The notes: a model not told the origin generated them from the letters alone. A DNA stretch of 64,000 nucleotides from Cloacibacterium normanense (GCF_002943105.1 NZ_PTPZ01000003.1:1-64000), one strand, 5' to 3'. Shown: positions 35,075 through 43,808, numbered from the stretch's first letter. Program-made: numbers and translations.

Positions 35075-36097
35075 TTACAGATTTCTATAAATAGAAACTA
35101 CATTATTTCTAAAAAGTTTTTCTTCAGCCATTTCCCCATTAAATTTAGGAGCTTTTGTGCCATTTTCTAATAGGAGATTTTCATTTTTTATGATGATGGT
35201 TTCGTCCCAAAGATTTTGGTCAATAAAAGTTTGTAAAGTTCTGCTTCCTCCTTCTACTAAAACCGATTGAATCTGATTTTCGTAAAGTTTCTGCATGAGT
35301 TCTTCCATGAAATTTTCTTTAGAAATTTTGATGAATTTTACATTTCCTTCTTCTGCCTCTTTTTCTTGATTGAAAACCAAAGTAGGCGCTTCATCATTAT
35401 AAATTTTAAAATTTCTGGGAACTTTTATATCAAAATCAATCAAAATCCTCACAGGATTTCTACCTTCCACTAATCGAGTAGTTAAGCTAGGGTTGTCATT
35501 CAAAGCAGTTTGAGTTCCTACCAAAATAGCATGTTCTTCGCTTCTGATTTGATGTACAAATTGAGAAGCTAATTCGTTGGATATTTTTGTAGGTTTAAAG
35601 TTTTGGTCAATAAAACCGTCTTTGCTTTCAGCCCATTTTAGAATCAGATAAGGACGCTTTTTCTCATGGAAAGTGAAAAATCTTTTGTTTAAATCTCTGC
35701 ATTCTTCTTCCAAAATTCCAGAAACGGTTTCTATTCCTGCATCCATAAGGATTTTTTTGCCTTTTCCGTTTACTTTATCATGGCTGTCCATTGCACCAAT
35801 CACTACTTTCTTAAAACCAATTTCTTTTAATTTCAATGAACACGGAGGTGTTTTCCCGAAATGTGCACAAGGTTCCAAGGAAACATAAATCGTAGATTTA
35901 TGTAAAAGTTCTGGATTTTGTACAGAATTAATCGCGTTGATTTCTGCATGAGGTTCACCTGCTTTTTGGTGAAAACCTTCACCGATGATGACATCGTTAT
36001 GAACAATTACTGCGCCGACTAAAGGATTTGGATATGTTTTCCCAGTCGCTTTTTTGGCAAGTTCTATGCAGCGTTTTATGTAAGTTTCGTGATTCAT
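35075..36097 (-). CDS. ribD: Bifunctional riboflavin deaminase/reductase RibD
   Basis: This 340-residue enzyme performs the second and third steps of riboflavin synthesis. The N-terminal deaminase has the zinc site HAEINAI and PCAHFGKTPPCS. The C-terminal reductase domain starts at RPYLILKWAESKDGFI and includes VEGGSRTLQTFID. It is followed closely by yigZ. A hairpin with a T-run lies just upstream of the start and separates it from the secreted-protein gene. No FMN riboswitch is seen in the short upstream region. Confidence 0.93.
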   Translation of the reverse strand: MNHETYIKRCIELAKKATGKTYPNPLVGAVIVHNDVIIGEGFHQKAGEPHAEINAINSVQNPELLHKSTIYVSLEPCAHFGKTPPCSLKLKEIGFKKVVIGAMDSHDKVNGKGKKILMDAGIETVSGILEEECRDLNKRFFTFHEKKRPYLILKWAESKDGFIDQNFKPTKISNELASQFVHQIRSEEHAILVGTQTALNDNPSLTTRLVEGRNPVRILIDFDIKVPRNFKIYNDEAPTLVFNQEKEAEEGNVKFIKISKENFMEELMQKLYENQIQSVLVEGGSRTLQTFIDQNLWDETIIIKNENLLLENGTKAPKFNGEMAEEKLFRNNVVSIYRNL

Positions 36098-36103
36098 TTT
36101 ATT

Positions 36104-36135
36104 TGAAAAAAAATTCCGAAAGAAATTCCGGAATT
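36104..36135 (-). terminator. Hairpin with T-run between the 199-residue secreted protein and ribD
   Basis: AATTCCG (36112-36118) pairs with CGGAATT (36129-36135), and eight T residues follow on the minus strand. It overlaps the stop codon of the upstream gene and ends 7 nt before the ribD ATG, so it could be a terminator or an attenuator of ribD-yigZ. Confidence 0.65.
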
Positions 36136-36733
36136 AGTTAGTTTTTAGAGTTACAGAAGGAATGGTCATGGTAATAATTCCTTCTAAAAGTTTATTTCTT
36201 TTTTTGCCGATTGATTTTTCAAAACCTTTAGCGTCTCCTGTAGATTTTTCTTTGTAGGCAACTATCATAAAAGTGCTTTCTTCGCCTAACAGTGTATTTC
36301 TGAATCTGTAGATGTTATAATCTGCAAATTCTTCTTCTGGTGCTTCCGCTTTTTTATCTTTTGGAACATTGGTGGTAATAAAATCTACTACGAATTCGGT
36401 TCCATTAGGATTTTCGGTAACATTGTAAGTGCAATATTTATCAGTTTCTGCTCTTCGGTCGAGTTCTTCTGTTTTTTGATAAGTAGCTTCTTTAGCGTCT
36501 ATACTTTTATTGAAAAAATAAATGGTAATTACCGCTGAAGCATCTTCAATCCTTTCGTCTTCTAAAATGTATTCTTGTACAAATTGGACTTTAGATTTTT
36601 GCTGAGCAGAAGCCAATACATATTTACTTTCGTTAAAAGTAAGTTCTGGCACACCAATTAAGTCTTCGGTATTTTGTGAATAAAAAATCCCCGAAAATAG
36701 TAAAAGTACAACTATCGAAAACAGTTTATGCAT
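36134..36733 (-). CDS. Secreted protein of unknown function, 199 residues
   Basis: A signal peptide (about 1-19, ending IFYSQN) precedes a 180-residue domain of alternating beta-strand-like and charged segments. I recognise no family. It starts 4 nt after the DUF349 gene stop, so the two share a transcript. No lipobox or T9SS signal is visible. Periplasmic or secreted location is inferred. Confidence 0.75.
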   Translation of the reverse strand: MHKLFSIVVLLLFSGIFYSQNTEDLIGVPELTFNESKYVLASAQQKSKVQFVQEYILEDERIEDASAVITIYFFNKSIDAKEATYQKTEELDRRAETDKYCTYNVTENPNGTEFVVDFITTNVPKDKKAEAPEEEFADYNIYRFRNTLLGEESTFMIVAYKEKSTGDAKGFEKSIGKKRNKLLEGIITMTIPSVTLKTN

Positions 36734-36737
36734 AATG

Positions 36738-38522
36738 TTATTCTCCCGAAATAATGTGGTGAAGGCTTTGTTTTAACATTTCTAACTGAGCTTTTTTGTC
36801 ATCAATCTTATCAAAAGTATCTTTCAATAAAGGATTATCACGAGATACTTTGCCAAAGAAACCTAAGTTGTTTTCTAGTTTTACAATTTCTGCTTCTAAA
36901 TCAGCTACTTGATTTTTGATTTTTCTAGCTTTATCAGTTAATTGAGATTCGGTAAGACCTTCTTCTTTCAAATCAAATTCATTGATTTTGTTTAGTCTTA
37001 ATTTCTCTCTCATCGTTTTATTAAACTCTGTATTGATAGCCATTTTATCTCTTGGTACTTTTCCGATGTTGTTCCAAGCAGTTTTAATATTTTCAATTTT
37101 TTCTACGCTTCCTTCTTCGTCGCCAATTTCTTTTAATTCATCTAAAAGCGCACGTTTTTGTTTGTAATTTTCTTTCCAGTCGTCTGTTACAGCGTTGTTT
37201 TTAGTTCTGTAATTGTTGAAAAACGTGTTGCAAGCTTCACGGAAATCATCCCAAACTTTATTGGTCATACTTCTAGGAACGTGACCTATTTTTTTCCAGT
37301 CTTCTTGTAATTTTTTAAATAGCGGAACTGCAATTTCCCAATCTTCAGAATTCATATTATCCTGAGCAGTTTGTATGAGCTTCAGTTTTTCTTCTAAATT
37401 GGTATGCTGAGAGTTTTTAAGCCCTTTGTAGAATTCATTTTTCTTCGCGTTAAAAGCTCTAAGCGCTAATTTGAATTCGTTCCAGTTCTGGTTAGAGATT
37501 TTTCTAGGAACACTTCCTAATTTTAAGAAATCTGCTCTTAAACTTTCTACGGTGTTTATGGCGTTTTGCCAGTAATTATGATTCGGAGCTTTATCAGGAG
37601 AAGTCAGTTTTTTAATCGTTTCGATGATTTGATTTTTCTTCTCAAGATTTGTTTGCTGTTCTCCTTCGATTACGGCTAATAATTCTGATTTTCTTTCGTG
37701 GATTTTGTTTGAAATTTCTTTGAACTCTTCCCAAGTTTTATCACGGAATTCTTCAGCAACTGGTTCTGCTTCTTCTTTCCAAAGCTTGTGCAAAAACTGT
37801 AATTCGTTTAATGCTTTTTGTACTACAGGTTCGTTTTGTAATTCTTTGGCTCTGGCAATAATATGCTGTCTTTTTTCTAGATTATGAGCGTATTCTTGCT
37901 CTCTGTATTCTTTATTTAAATCTAACATTTGATAGAAATTATTCAAATGGTAGAAATAATTATTGTTAAGATTTTTGAATTCTGATTTTGCTACTTGTCC
38001 AGCGTTGCTCCATTCTTCTTTAATTTCTCTGATGGCGCGGAAAAGATTAGTGTTTGGTTCAGAATGCGTGTAAAGATTTTTTAATTTTTCTATGATTGAG
38101 ATTCTCTTTTCGAGATTGTCTTTTTGCTCAGATTCTTGTTTTCTGTGGAAAACATCATATTTTTCTTTGAAAATATTGCTCAGTGCAGAAACTTTTGATT
38201 GAAGAGGATGTTCATAATGTGCATCTGCTTCTTTTTGGTCTTCACTTTCTAGGTTTATTTTGTGAAGAATCATTTCTTTTACTGCATTAAATTTTTTATG
38301 ATTAGCTCCTGCATCTTCTGCATTAATCAGTGCTTCTAACTTGGTCATTAATTCTCCCGAAGTCATTTTTTCATGTTCGTGGTGTTCTACCATATCATGA
38401 GTTTCTTCTTCATGAACTTCTGAATCATGGCTTTCTTGAGGAGCAACAGATTGATTAGCAGTTTCTTCGTTTGGATTTACAAAGTTCTCTTGAGCTTCAG
38501 AATTAGGGTTATCTGTAATCAT
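36738..38522 (-). CDS. DUF349 repeat protein, coiled coil
   Basis: This 594-residue, highly charged helical protein has about five DUF349 repeats (about 130-540), each with a W-x-x-x-G-x-V-P/A-type core such as WKKIGHVPRSMTNKVWDDFR. An acidic, glutamate-rich N-terminus with histidines (about 20-55) and a C-terminal coiled coil (about 545-594) flank them. The molecular function is not established. No signal peptide is seen. Confidence 0.85.
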   Translation of the reverse strand: MITDNPNSEAQENFVNPNEETANQSVAPQESHDSEVHEEETHDMVEHHEHEKMTSGELMTKLEALINAEDAGANHKKFNAVKEMILHKINLESEDQKEADAHYEHPLQSKVSALSNIFKEKYDVFHRKQESEQKDNLEKRISIIEKLKNLYTHSEPNTNLFRAIREIKEEWSNAGQVAKSEFKNLNNNYFYHLNNFYQMLDLNKEYREQEYAHNLEKRQHIIARAKELQNEPVVQKALNELQFLHKLWKEEAEPVAEEFRDKTWEEFKEISNKIHERKSELLAVIEGEQQTNLEKKNQIIETIKKLTSPDKAPNHNYWQNAINTVESLRADFLKLGSVPRKISNQNWNEFKLALRAFNAKKNEFYKGLKNSQHTNLEEKLKLIQTAQDNMNSEDWEIAVPLFKKLQEDWKKIGHVPRSMTNKVWDDFREACNTFFNNYRTKNNAVTDDWKENYKQKRALLDELKEIGDEEGSVEKIENIKTAWNNIGKVPRDKMAINTEFNKTMREKLRLNKINEFDLKEEGLTESQLTDKARKIKNQVADLEAEIVKLENNLGFFGKVSRDNPLLKDTFDKIDDKKAQLEMLKQSLHHIISGE

Positions 38523-38694
38523 AGCAAATTAATTTTAAAAGTAATATGCTTTTTCAAACACTTTTTTGAATGTTTGAACGCATTTCGGCACTAAATTAAG
38601 GGTTTTTTATGAAATGTGCAATTTTTTTGAAAGCGATAATTGTGCTCACTTTCAAAAAATACATCAGTCTAAATCTGTGATGGCTAAGAAGTGT

Positions 38695-39429
38695 TTACAG
38701 TTCTTCTTTCCAAATTTCCCAAGCTTTTTCGGCTTGTTGTTCTAGCATGAAATAACCGTTAATGGTTTTTGCGCCTTTTTCGGCAGCGTTTTTTAAAAAT
38801 TTAGAAAGAGTAGGGTTGTAAATTAAATCGATAACGAGATGATTTTCTGTAATATTTTCAAATGGGAAGTGAAGCGTTTCTTCTACATTAGGAAAAGTCC
38901 CTACTGGTGTACATTGTATGATGATGAGGTTTTCTAGGACTTGATTTTCAGTGAGATTTTGATAATTGATTTCCGTAGTTCTAGAAACGGTAATAAACGG
39001 AATATTATTCTTTTTTAATACAAATTGAACGGCTTTTGCAGCGCCGCCATTTCCTAAAACGATGGCAGATTTTTGGTGTGGTTTTTTGTGCAGAAGAAGT
39101 GTTTTTTCAAATCCAAATGCATCGGTGTTGAAACCTTTTGTTTTTCCGTTTTTGATGGAAATACAGTTGATGGCGCCAATTTCTTGGGCTTCTTCGCTCA
39201 ATTCATCTAAATAAGGAATAATTTGTTCTTTGTATGGAATGGTCACATTAAGTCCTACAAGATTTTCGGTCTGAAAAATTTCAGGAATATTCTGAAGATT
39301 TTCGATGTCAAATACTTCATAGGAATGGTTTTTCAAGAAAAGTTTTTGAAATTTGTGTTCGAAATATTTTTTTGAAAACGAGTAGGAGATATTTCTTCCT
39401 ACCAAACCTAATTTTACTGATTTTTCCAT
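38695..39429 (-). CDS. aroE: Shikimate dehydrogenase
   Basis: This 244-residue NADP-dependent enzyme reduces 3-dehydroshikimate in aromatic amino acid synthesis. The shikimate-binding SYSFSKKYF is at the N-terminus, with NVTIPYKEQI and the catalytic lysine next. The glycine-rich nucleotide loop is VLGNGGAAKAV, and GFNTDAFGF holds the catalytic aspartate. It is slightly shorter than the E. coli enzyme (272). A promoter box ends 4 nt before the ATG, so the mRNA is probably leaderless. Confidence 0.92.
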   Translation of the reverse strand: MEKSVKLGLVGRNISYSFSKKYFEHKFQKLFLKNHSYEVFDIENLQNIPEIFQTENLVGLNVTIPYKEQIIPYLDELSEEAQEIGAINCISIKNGKTKGFNTDAFGFEKTLLLHKKPHQKSAIVLGNGGAAKAVQFVLKKNNIPFITVSRTTEINYQNLTENQVLENLIIIQCTPVGTFPNVEETLHFPFENITENHLVIDLIYNPTLSKFLKNAAEKGAKTINGYFMLEQQAEKAWEIWKEEL

Positions 39430-39433
39430 AATT

Positions 39434-39441
39434 CAAAGGTA
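39434..39441 (-). promoter_or_regulatory. Promoter -7 box for aroE, 4 nt before the ATG
   Basis: On the minus strand TACCTTTG fits TAnnTTTG and sits directly after the T-run of the upstream terminator. Confidence 0.55.
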
Positions 39442-39471
39442 ATAAAAAAGGCTGGAAATTCTTCCAGCCTT
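39442..39471 (-). terminator. Terminator of the T9SS endonuclease gene
   Basis: AAGGCTGGAA (39448-39457) pairs with TTCCAGCCTT (39462-39471). On the minus strand the stem is followed by a T-run. Confidence 0.85.
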
Positions 39472-39490
39472 GCAATGATTTGTATCAAGT

Positions 39491-41284
39491 TTATTCTACT
39501 ACAAATTTCTGAGCATTATCATCAAATTTTGCAAAATAAATTCCTTTTGGTAAGTTTTTAAGAACTAAGTAATTTTTATTCAAAAAGGGTTTTTCTGCCA
39601 CTTGAACTAAAACTCCGCTTGTGTTGTAAATCTCTACTTTTTTAATTTTACTTAAATTTTCACTTTTAACAAAAAGCATGTTGTTCTTAATAGGATTCGG
39701 ATAAATGCTGAATTTGTTAGATTTTATTTCTGAGGTAGCTAAATCGTTATAGCAAGTCCAACTTAAATCATCAAAAGCCACTCTGTTAGAGGTTGTGCTA
39801 TTATTTTGTATGCTAATCGTTACATTTCCTGAAACATTGATGTTTGAAATGGTAGTGGTAGTTACAGTGTCTGAGTATGGGATTGTTCCTTTTTCAACAC
39901 CATTAATAAATAATTTAAAACTTCCATTTGTTCCAGAGAATTTAAGTTGTGTAGTTACTGTTAAACTTCCTATTCCTCCTGAAATAGATGAAGAGCTTAA
40001 TTTACCATTCTTTACCGTAATTGCTTTATTATTAATTGTTTGGTCTGATCTAGAATCCGTTGCTGTCCATGTAATTCCAGCGCTGGTCCAATTTATGGTT
40101 TCATAGGTATTAGGAGTTCCGCTAATTCCCTCGAAATTTTCTGTGCCACAAGTGGTATTATTGTTATTTCCACCGCCGCCAGTATTTTCTGTGGTAGTTC
40201 CAGTAGCAGTATTACTTTGATTGGATGTATTGCCTGCAGCGTCTTTGGCTTTTATAAAAAATGTATATGTTGTAGATGGATTAAGGCCTGTTACAGTTGC
40301 GCTATTTGTGGCCGAAGATGTTTTAAGTGTTCCATCAACATAAATGTCATATGCAGCAACTATAATGTTATCAGTGGAAGCTGTCCAAGATAAAGATATT
40401 GTGCTAGAAGTACTTCCCGTAACGGCTAGGTTTGTTGGTGTAGTAGGTGCTTCTGTGTCAGGAGTTGTAGTTCCCCATATTAAAGCAACATATTCTGGGT
40501 GGTCAATAAATGGGTTTCTATTGCCTTGGTATGCATATGCTGCATTGTTTCTGTCTATTTCTCTTTGAGAGACAGGGTCATTAGTGTGCCATTCTTTGAG
40601 AACCGCCAATTCCCAAGCTTCTACTCCAGGAAATGCAGAGTTTGTAAGTATATCATTTTCATTAAAGGTAGAAAGTTTAGATTCATATCTTGTAGCAAAA
40701 TATAAAATCATTCTTGCAATATCTCCTTTAAATTCATCTATAGGTTCGAATACTGTTCCAGTATAATTAGGTGATGCACTGGTTCCTCTTTTAGATCCGT
40801 TGGCTGAAACAAAATTAGCAGTTCCTACTTTTCCAAAAGGAAAATTACTTCTATTTCCGTTTACTTTTCCATCAGTTGGTACAATGTGATGAATATCCGA
40901 AACCATAGGAGACGCAGAATTAAAATATCCTTGTGGAAAAACGTGCTCTCTGTTATAGCAGTCACCTTCTACTTTATAGCTACCACATTGTTTAGAGCCA
41001 TGTTGATAGACATAAGGGTCAGTTCCTTTAGGATTTTCTGAATATATGTCTAAAACTGAACCGTCTTTTTCGTAGTAATTGTCAGTATCTGTCGAGGGAT
41101 ATCCGTTGTACAAATTGTCGTAGGACTTCGTCTGATGACCATTTGTAATAATTTGGCTTAATTTTGTTTTTAATGCAGCGCCAGTTAGGCCAGCTGCTCC
41201 GTCATAGTAACCTGTAGGTATCTGTGCGAAAATGTTTGCAACAGAAAATAGTAATCCTACAATTAGTAAAGTTTTAATCTTCAT
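39491..41284 (-). CDS. Secreted endonuclease I with fibronectin III domain and T9SS signal
   Basis: This 597-residue exported nuclease has a signal peptide ending near IFAQ (about 21). The endonuclease I domain (about 25-275) contains CYNREHVFPQGYFNS and DIHHIVPTDGKVNGNRSN, which hold the catalytic and metal-binding residues. A fibronectin type III domain follows at about 280-365 (PTNLAVTGSTSSTISLSW). Next come a glycine/asparagine linker, a beta-rich domain of about 110 residues, and a C-terminal T9SS type A sorting domain starting SIYPNPIKNN. It would be released or surface-bound and degrade extracellular DNA or RNA. Confidence 0.92.
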   Translation of the reverse strand: MKIKTLLIVGLLFSVANIFAQIPTGYYDGAAGLTGAALKTKLSQIITNGHQTKSYDNLYNGYPSTDTDNYYEKDGSVLDIYSENPKGTDPYVYQHGSKQCGSYKVEGDCYNREHVFPQGYFNSASPMVSDIHHIVPTDGKVNGNRSNFPFGKVGTANFVSANGSKRGTSASPNYTGTVFEPIDEFKGDIARMILYFATRYESKLSTFNENDILTNSAFPGVEAWELAVLKEWHTNDPVSQREIDRNNAAYAYQGNRNPFIDHPEYVALIWGTTTPDTEAPTTPTNLAVTGSTSSTISLSWTASTDNIIVAAYDIYVDGTLKTSSATNSATVTGLNPSTTYTFFIKAKDAAGNTSNQSNTATGTTTENTGGGGNNNNTTCGTENFEGISGTPNTYETINWTSAGITWTATDSRSDQTINNKAITVKNGKLSSSSISGGIGSLTVTTQLKFSGTNGSFKLFINGVEKGTIPYSDTVTTTTISNINVSGNVTISIQNNSTTSNRVAFDDLSWTCYNDLATSEIKSNKFSIYPNPIKNNMLFVKSENLSKIKKVEIYNTSGVLVQVAEKPFLNKNYLVLKNLPKGIYFAKFDDNAQKFVVE

Positions 41285-41309
41285 AATGTTAAAGTAATAA
41301 AAAGGGACA

Positions 41310-41317
41310 CAAAGTTA
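41310..41317 (-). promoter_or_regulatory. Promoter -7 box for the endonuclease gene
   Basis: On the minus strand TAACTTTG, 25 nt before the ATG at 41284. An AT-rich inverted repeat AATTAT/ATAATT (41322-41340) lies just upstream. Confidence 0.55.
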
Positions 41318-41338
41318 TAATAATTATCAATAAGATAA

Positions 41339-42553
41339 TTAATTATTTTCAATAATGTTCTCTTTATTAATTTTTGAGAAGATCCAAGAAACAGAAATAC
41401 CAAAGAAAAGTCCTATTAAAGCCACATAGAAATAATTAGGCCAGAAAATTTTTACAGGGAAAGGTAATGTTTCAGTAGCTTTGAAAATGCCAGTTTGTAT
41501 TTGGACAACACAAATAATCGTCCCCAAAATCAAGCCCGAAATCACTCCAAACAGTACAATAAGTAAACCAGTATTGAAATAAGTCTTTCGTAAATCACTA
41601 ATCGTAAAACCTAAAGAAATCAATGATTTAGCTTGGTCTTTTTTGTCGAGTTGAAGAATAATAATAGCACCTGCAAGGTTAAATGTAGTAATGAAAATTA
41701 CCAAAGCAAAGATGAGGTAAATCATCAGTTTTTCGGTGTTAATCATTTTCCAGAAGGCAGCGTTTTCTTCTGCTTTTGTTTTTATGGTGATTTGATTGCC
41801 GAGTTTTTTTTGTAAATTTTCTTTTACAGCGTCTGCTTTTTCAGGATTTTTTAGTTTTATGGCAATTTCGTAAGCAGAATTTTTAGGCAAGTTTAGTAAC
41901 TCCGAAGTCAGTTCCAGCGGAGCGATAATGTAATTGTTCAATTGGTCATTTCCAGGGAAAATTCCAGTAACGTAAATATCTTTTTTGTTGAAAATATCTT
42001 CTTCTTTATTGATGATTCCTTTGCCTGGTTTTGGCATAAAAAGAGTTGCTACGTTTACATCATTAGCTACGGGAATTGCCAATCTGTTGTTCAGTTGAGC
42101 TTCCATAATCACTTCATTCATAAATTTAAATGAAGGATAACTTCCGTAGAAAATATTTTTGTCAATAGGGTTTACTTTTACATAAGCAGAGTCTACGCCT
42201 CTTATGTAAGCAATTTCTCCTGTGTTTTTGTAATCGATATATACTTTTTCTTCAATCATTTTAGAAAAATGACTGATTTCGTTTTCAGATTTCAGGGTAG
42301 AAGTTACTTTTTGAATATTAGGAATAACTTTTCCTTGAGTGCTTTTCAGCGTAAGATCAGCATGAAGGTTAGAAATAAAATCTTTGTTGAGGTCTTCTAA
42401 TCCAGAAAAAACCGAAATAATAATAAACATAGCGGCTACCGCAACCATCATAGCAAAAGCAGCCAATCCTGTAATAAAACTTACAGCTTGGCTTCCTTTT
42501 TTAGCAATGAGATATCTTCTCGCGATATAAAAAGCGGTATTTCCTTTGGCCAT
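41339..42553 (-). CDS. FtsX-like ABC permease (LolC/LolE-type)
   Basis: This 404-residue MacB/FtsX-fold permease has one N-terminal membrane segment (about 24-50), a large periplasmic domain, and three C-terminal segments (about 277-300, 325-350, 370-392). It resembles LolC/LolE of the lipoprotein-release system. No LolD ATPase gene is adjacent, so it must use an ATPase encoded elsewhere. It starts 3 nt after the rbfA stop and is co-transcribed with it. Confidence 0.85.
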   Translation of the reverse strand: MAKGNTAFYIARRYLIAKKGSQAVSFITGLAAFAMMVAVAAMFIIISVFSGLEDLNKDFISNLHADLTLKSTQGKVIPNIQKVTSTLKSENEISHFSKMIEEKVYIDYKNTGEIAYIRGVDSAYVKVNPIDKNIFYGSYPSFKFMNEVIMEAQLNNRLAIPVANDVNVATLFMPKPGKGIINKEEDIFNKKDIYVTGIFPGNDQLNNYIIAPLELTSELLNLPKNSAYEIAIKLKNPEKADAVKENLQKKLGNQITIKTKAEENAAFWKMINTEKLMIYLIFALVIFITTFNLAGAIIILQLDKKDQAKSLISLGFTISDLRKTYFNTGLLIVLFGVISGLILGTIICVVQIQTGIFKATETLPFPVKIFWPNYFYVALIGLFFGISVSWIFSKINKENIIENN

Positions 42554-42556
42554 TTT

Positions 42557-42919
42557 TTATAAAATAGGATTGTCTCCTAGACCTTTTAGTTCTTTTTCTA
42601 TACGTTCTACATCATCTAATGTAGTGTCTAAATAGAAATTAAGTTCAGGAATAATTCGCACTTGTTTTGCCATTTTCTGACCAATAAAATTTCTGTAGAA
42701 AGACTTATTTTCGTCTATCTCCTTCATAATTGGCGTTCTAAATTCTTGCGGAAAGATGCTCAAATAAATTTTAGCAATGCTTAAGTCAGCCGTTACCTTT
42801 ACATCAGAAACGGTAATTAGAAAATTTTGTTTGCTCTCTGAAGCGAGTTTTCTAAAAAGTTCAGCAAAATCTTCTTGAATAATCTGTGCTACTTTTCTTT
42901 GTCTGTTACTTTCATTCAT
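42557..42919 (-). CDS. rbfA: Ribosome-binding factor A
   Basis: This 120-residue KH-like protein assists 30S maturation. Family features are RQRKVAQIIQEDFAEL at the N-terminus, ITVSDVKVTADLSIAKIYLS in the centre and IIPELNFYLDTTLDDVERIE near the end. A promoter box ends 4 nt before the ATG, so the transcript is probably leaderless. It is followed by the LolE-type permease. Confidence 0.93.
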   Translation of the reverse strand: MNESNRQRKVAQIIQEDFAELFRKLASESKQNFLITVSDVKVTADLSIAKIYLSIFPQEFRTPIMKEIDENKSFYRNFIGQKMAKQVRIIPELNFYLDTTLDDVERIEKELKGLGDNPIL

Positions 42920-42923
42920 GTTG

Positions 42924-42931
42924 CAAATTTA
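42924..42931 (-). promoter_or_regulatory. Promoter -7 box for rbfA, 4 nt before the ATG
   Basis: On the minus strand TAAATTTG fits TAnnTTTG. Confidence 0.6.
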
Positions 42932-42959
42932 GTATTTTTGTTTGAGATTTTGGGCGTGT

Positions 42960-43081
42960 CCTTTTCTTTTTGCCAATCGCAAGGTCTTGACCATAAAAAG
43001 AAAAGGTCGGTATTCGGCTCCCACTTTTTTCTAAATTTTTTATCAAAACCTATGCCTTTGCAATAAAAATTTAGAAAAAGA
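42960..43081. repeat. Double-hairpin dispersed repeat between rbfA and mce
   Basis: CCTTTTCTTTTT (42960-42971) pairs with AAAAAGAAAAGG (42995-43006). A second pair, TTTTTTCTAAATTTTT and its near-complement, occupies about 43026-43041 and 43066-43081. From memory, related GTGTCCTTTTC / GGTCGG elements are common in Flavobacteriia. I see no gene here. Confidence 0.6.
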
Positions 43082-43148
43082 GTTCCGCCTACTCCCTCAC
43101 GCAAACTAAGATTTTAATAGAAATTAAGTAAAAAATTACCACATCATC

Positions 43149-43547
43149 ATGAAAATAGAACACTTAGGAATCGCCATTAAAAGTCTAGAAACATCAGACA
43201 ATCTTTTTGCAAAACTTCTTGGGAAAAGCAACTATAAACAAGAATCGGTAGAAAGAGAAGGTGTAACTACCTCTTTTTATCAATTAGGAGAAAGCAAAAT
43301 AGAACTTTTGGAAGCCACCAATCCAGAAAGTCCTATTGCGAAGTTTATCGACAAAAAAGGAGAAGGAATTCACCATATTGCTTTCGGAGTAGAAGATATT
43401 AGAGCAGAAATAGAAAGATTAAAAGAAGAAGGTTTTGTTTTTATCTCCGAAGAGCCAAAAGATGGCGCAGATAATAAGTTGGTGGTTTTCTTACATCCTA
43501 AGTCTACAAATGGAGTTTTGGTAGAATTGTGTCAAGAAAAACCTTAA
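43149..43547 (+). CDS. mce: Methylmalonyl-CoA epimerase
   Basis: This 132-residue vicinal-oxygen-chelate enzyme interconverts (R)- and (S)-methylmalonyl-CoA in propionate metabolism. Metal ligands are in IEHLGIAI (H5), GIHHIAFGV and the C-terminal VLVELCQ (Glu). The mutase genes are not in the window. It stands alone, 76 nt before the tRNA. Confidence 0.9.
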   Translation: MKIEHLGIAIKSLETSDNLFAKLLGKSNYKQESVEREGVTTSFYQLGESKIELLEATNPESPIAKFIDKKGEGIHHIAFGVEDIRAEIERLKEEGFVFISEEPKDGADNKLVVFLHPKSTNGVLVELCQEKP

Positions 43548-43623
43548 TTTTTTTTTGAATTTTCCGAAAAAATCTTACATTTGCACACCCAATTGAAATA
43601 AAGATATTTTATCATAAATATTT

Positions 43624-43697
43624 GGCCTTGTAACTCAGTTGGTTAGAGTAGCTGACTCATAATCAGCAAGTCCTTGGTTCGAGCCCAAGCTGGGCCA
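43624..43697 (+). tRNA. tRNA with CAU anticodon (elongator Met, or Ile2)
   Basis: The cloverleaf is complete. The acceptor GGCCTTG/CTGGGCC has one T-T mismatch; D stem ACTC/GAGT; anticodon stem GCTGA/TCAGC with loop CTCATAA; T arm CTTGG TTCGAGC CCAAG; discriminator A. No CCA is encoded. It lacks the initiator features (no GGG run in the anticodon stem). The C4-G69 pair also fits an Ile2 tRNA whose C34 is modified to lysidine, so the amino acid is not settled. Confidence 0.92.
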
Positions 43698-43700
43698 CAA

Positions 43701-43733
43701 AATCCTCAGAATTTCTGAGGATTTTGTTTTTTT
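43701..43733 (+). terminator. Terminator of the tRNA gene
   Basis: AATCCTCAGAA and TTCTGAGGATT form a long stem (43701-43723), followed by TTGTTTTTTT. Confidence 0.85.
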
Positions 43734-43759
43734 AAGAGAATTTTTTTTTCAACCTTAAA

Positions 43760-43778
43760 TGTAATAAAATTTGTTACA
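43760..43778. promoter_or_regulatory. Palindromic operator upstream of the rrf2-type gene
   Basis: The 19-mer TGTAATAAAATTTGTTACA has inverted ends TGTAA/TTACA. It overlaps the -33 TTG (43771) of the promoter. A second copy lies at 44237-44255, before the next gene. The two match at 15 of 19 positions. Confidence 0.7.
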
Positions 43779-43792
43779 ATTAAAAATTTTTA

Positions 43793-43800
43793 TATCTTTG
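43793..43800 (+). promoter_or_regulatory. Promoter -7 box for the rrf2-type gene
   Basis: TATCTTTG, with TTG 19 nt upstream at 43771-43773, lies 8 nt before the ATG at 43809. Confidence 0.65.
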
Positions 43801-43808
43801 CAACATAA

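Noticed and set aside
38623-38659. 11-bp stem TTTTTTGAAAG / CTTTCAAAAAA between aroE and the DUF349 gene
   Set aside because: The T residues are inside the stem rather than after it and the loop is 15 nt, so it does not qualify as a terminator. Function is unclear.
42916-43104. 62-codon minus-strand frame overlapping the rbfA start
   Set aside because: It spans the double-hairpin repeat, has no recognisable domain, and conflicts with the rbfA promoter.
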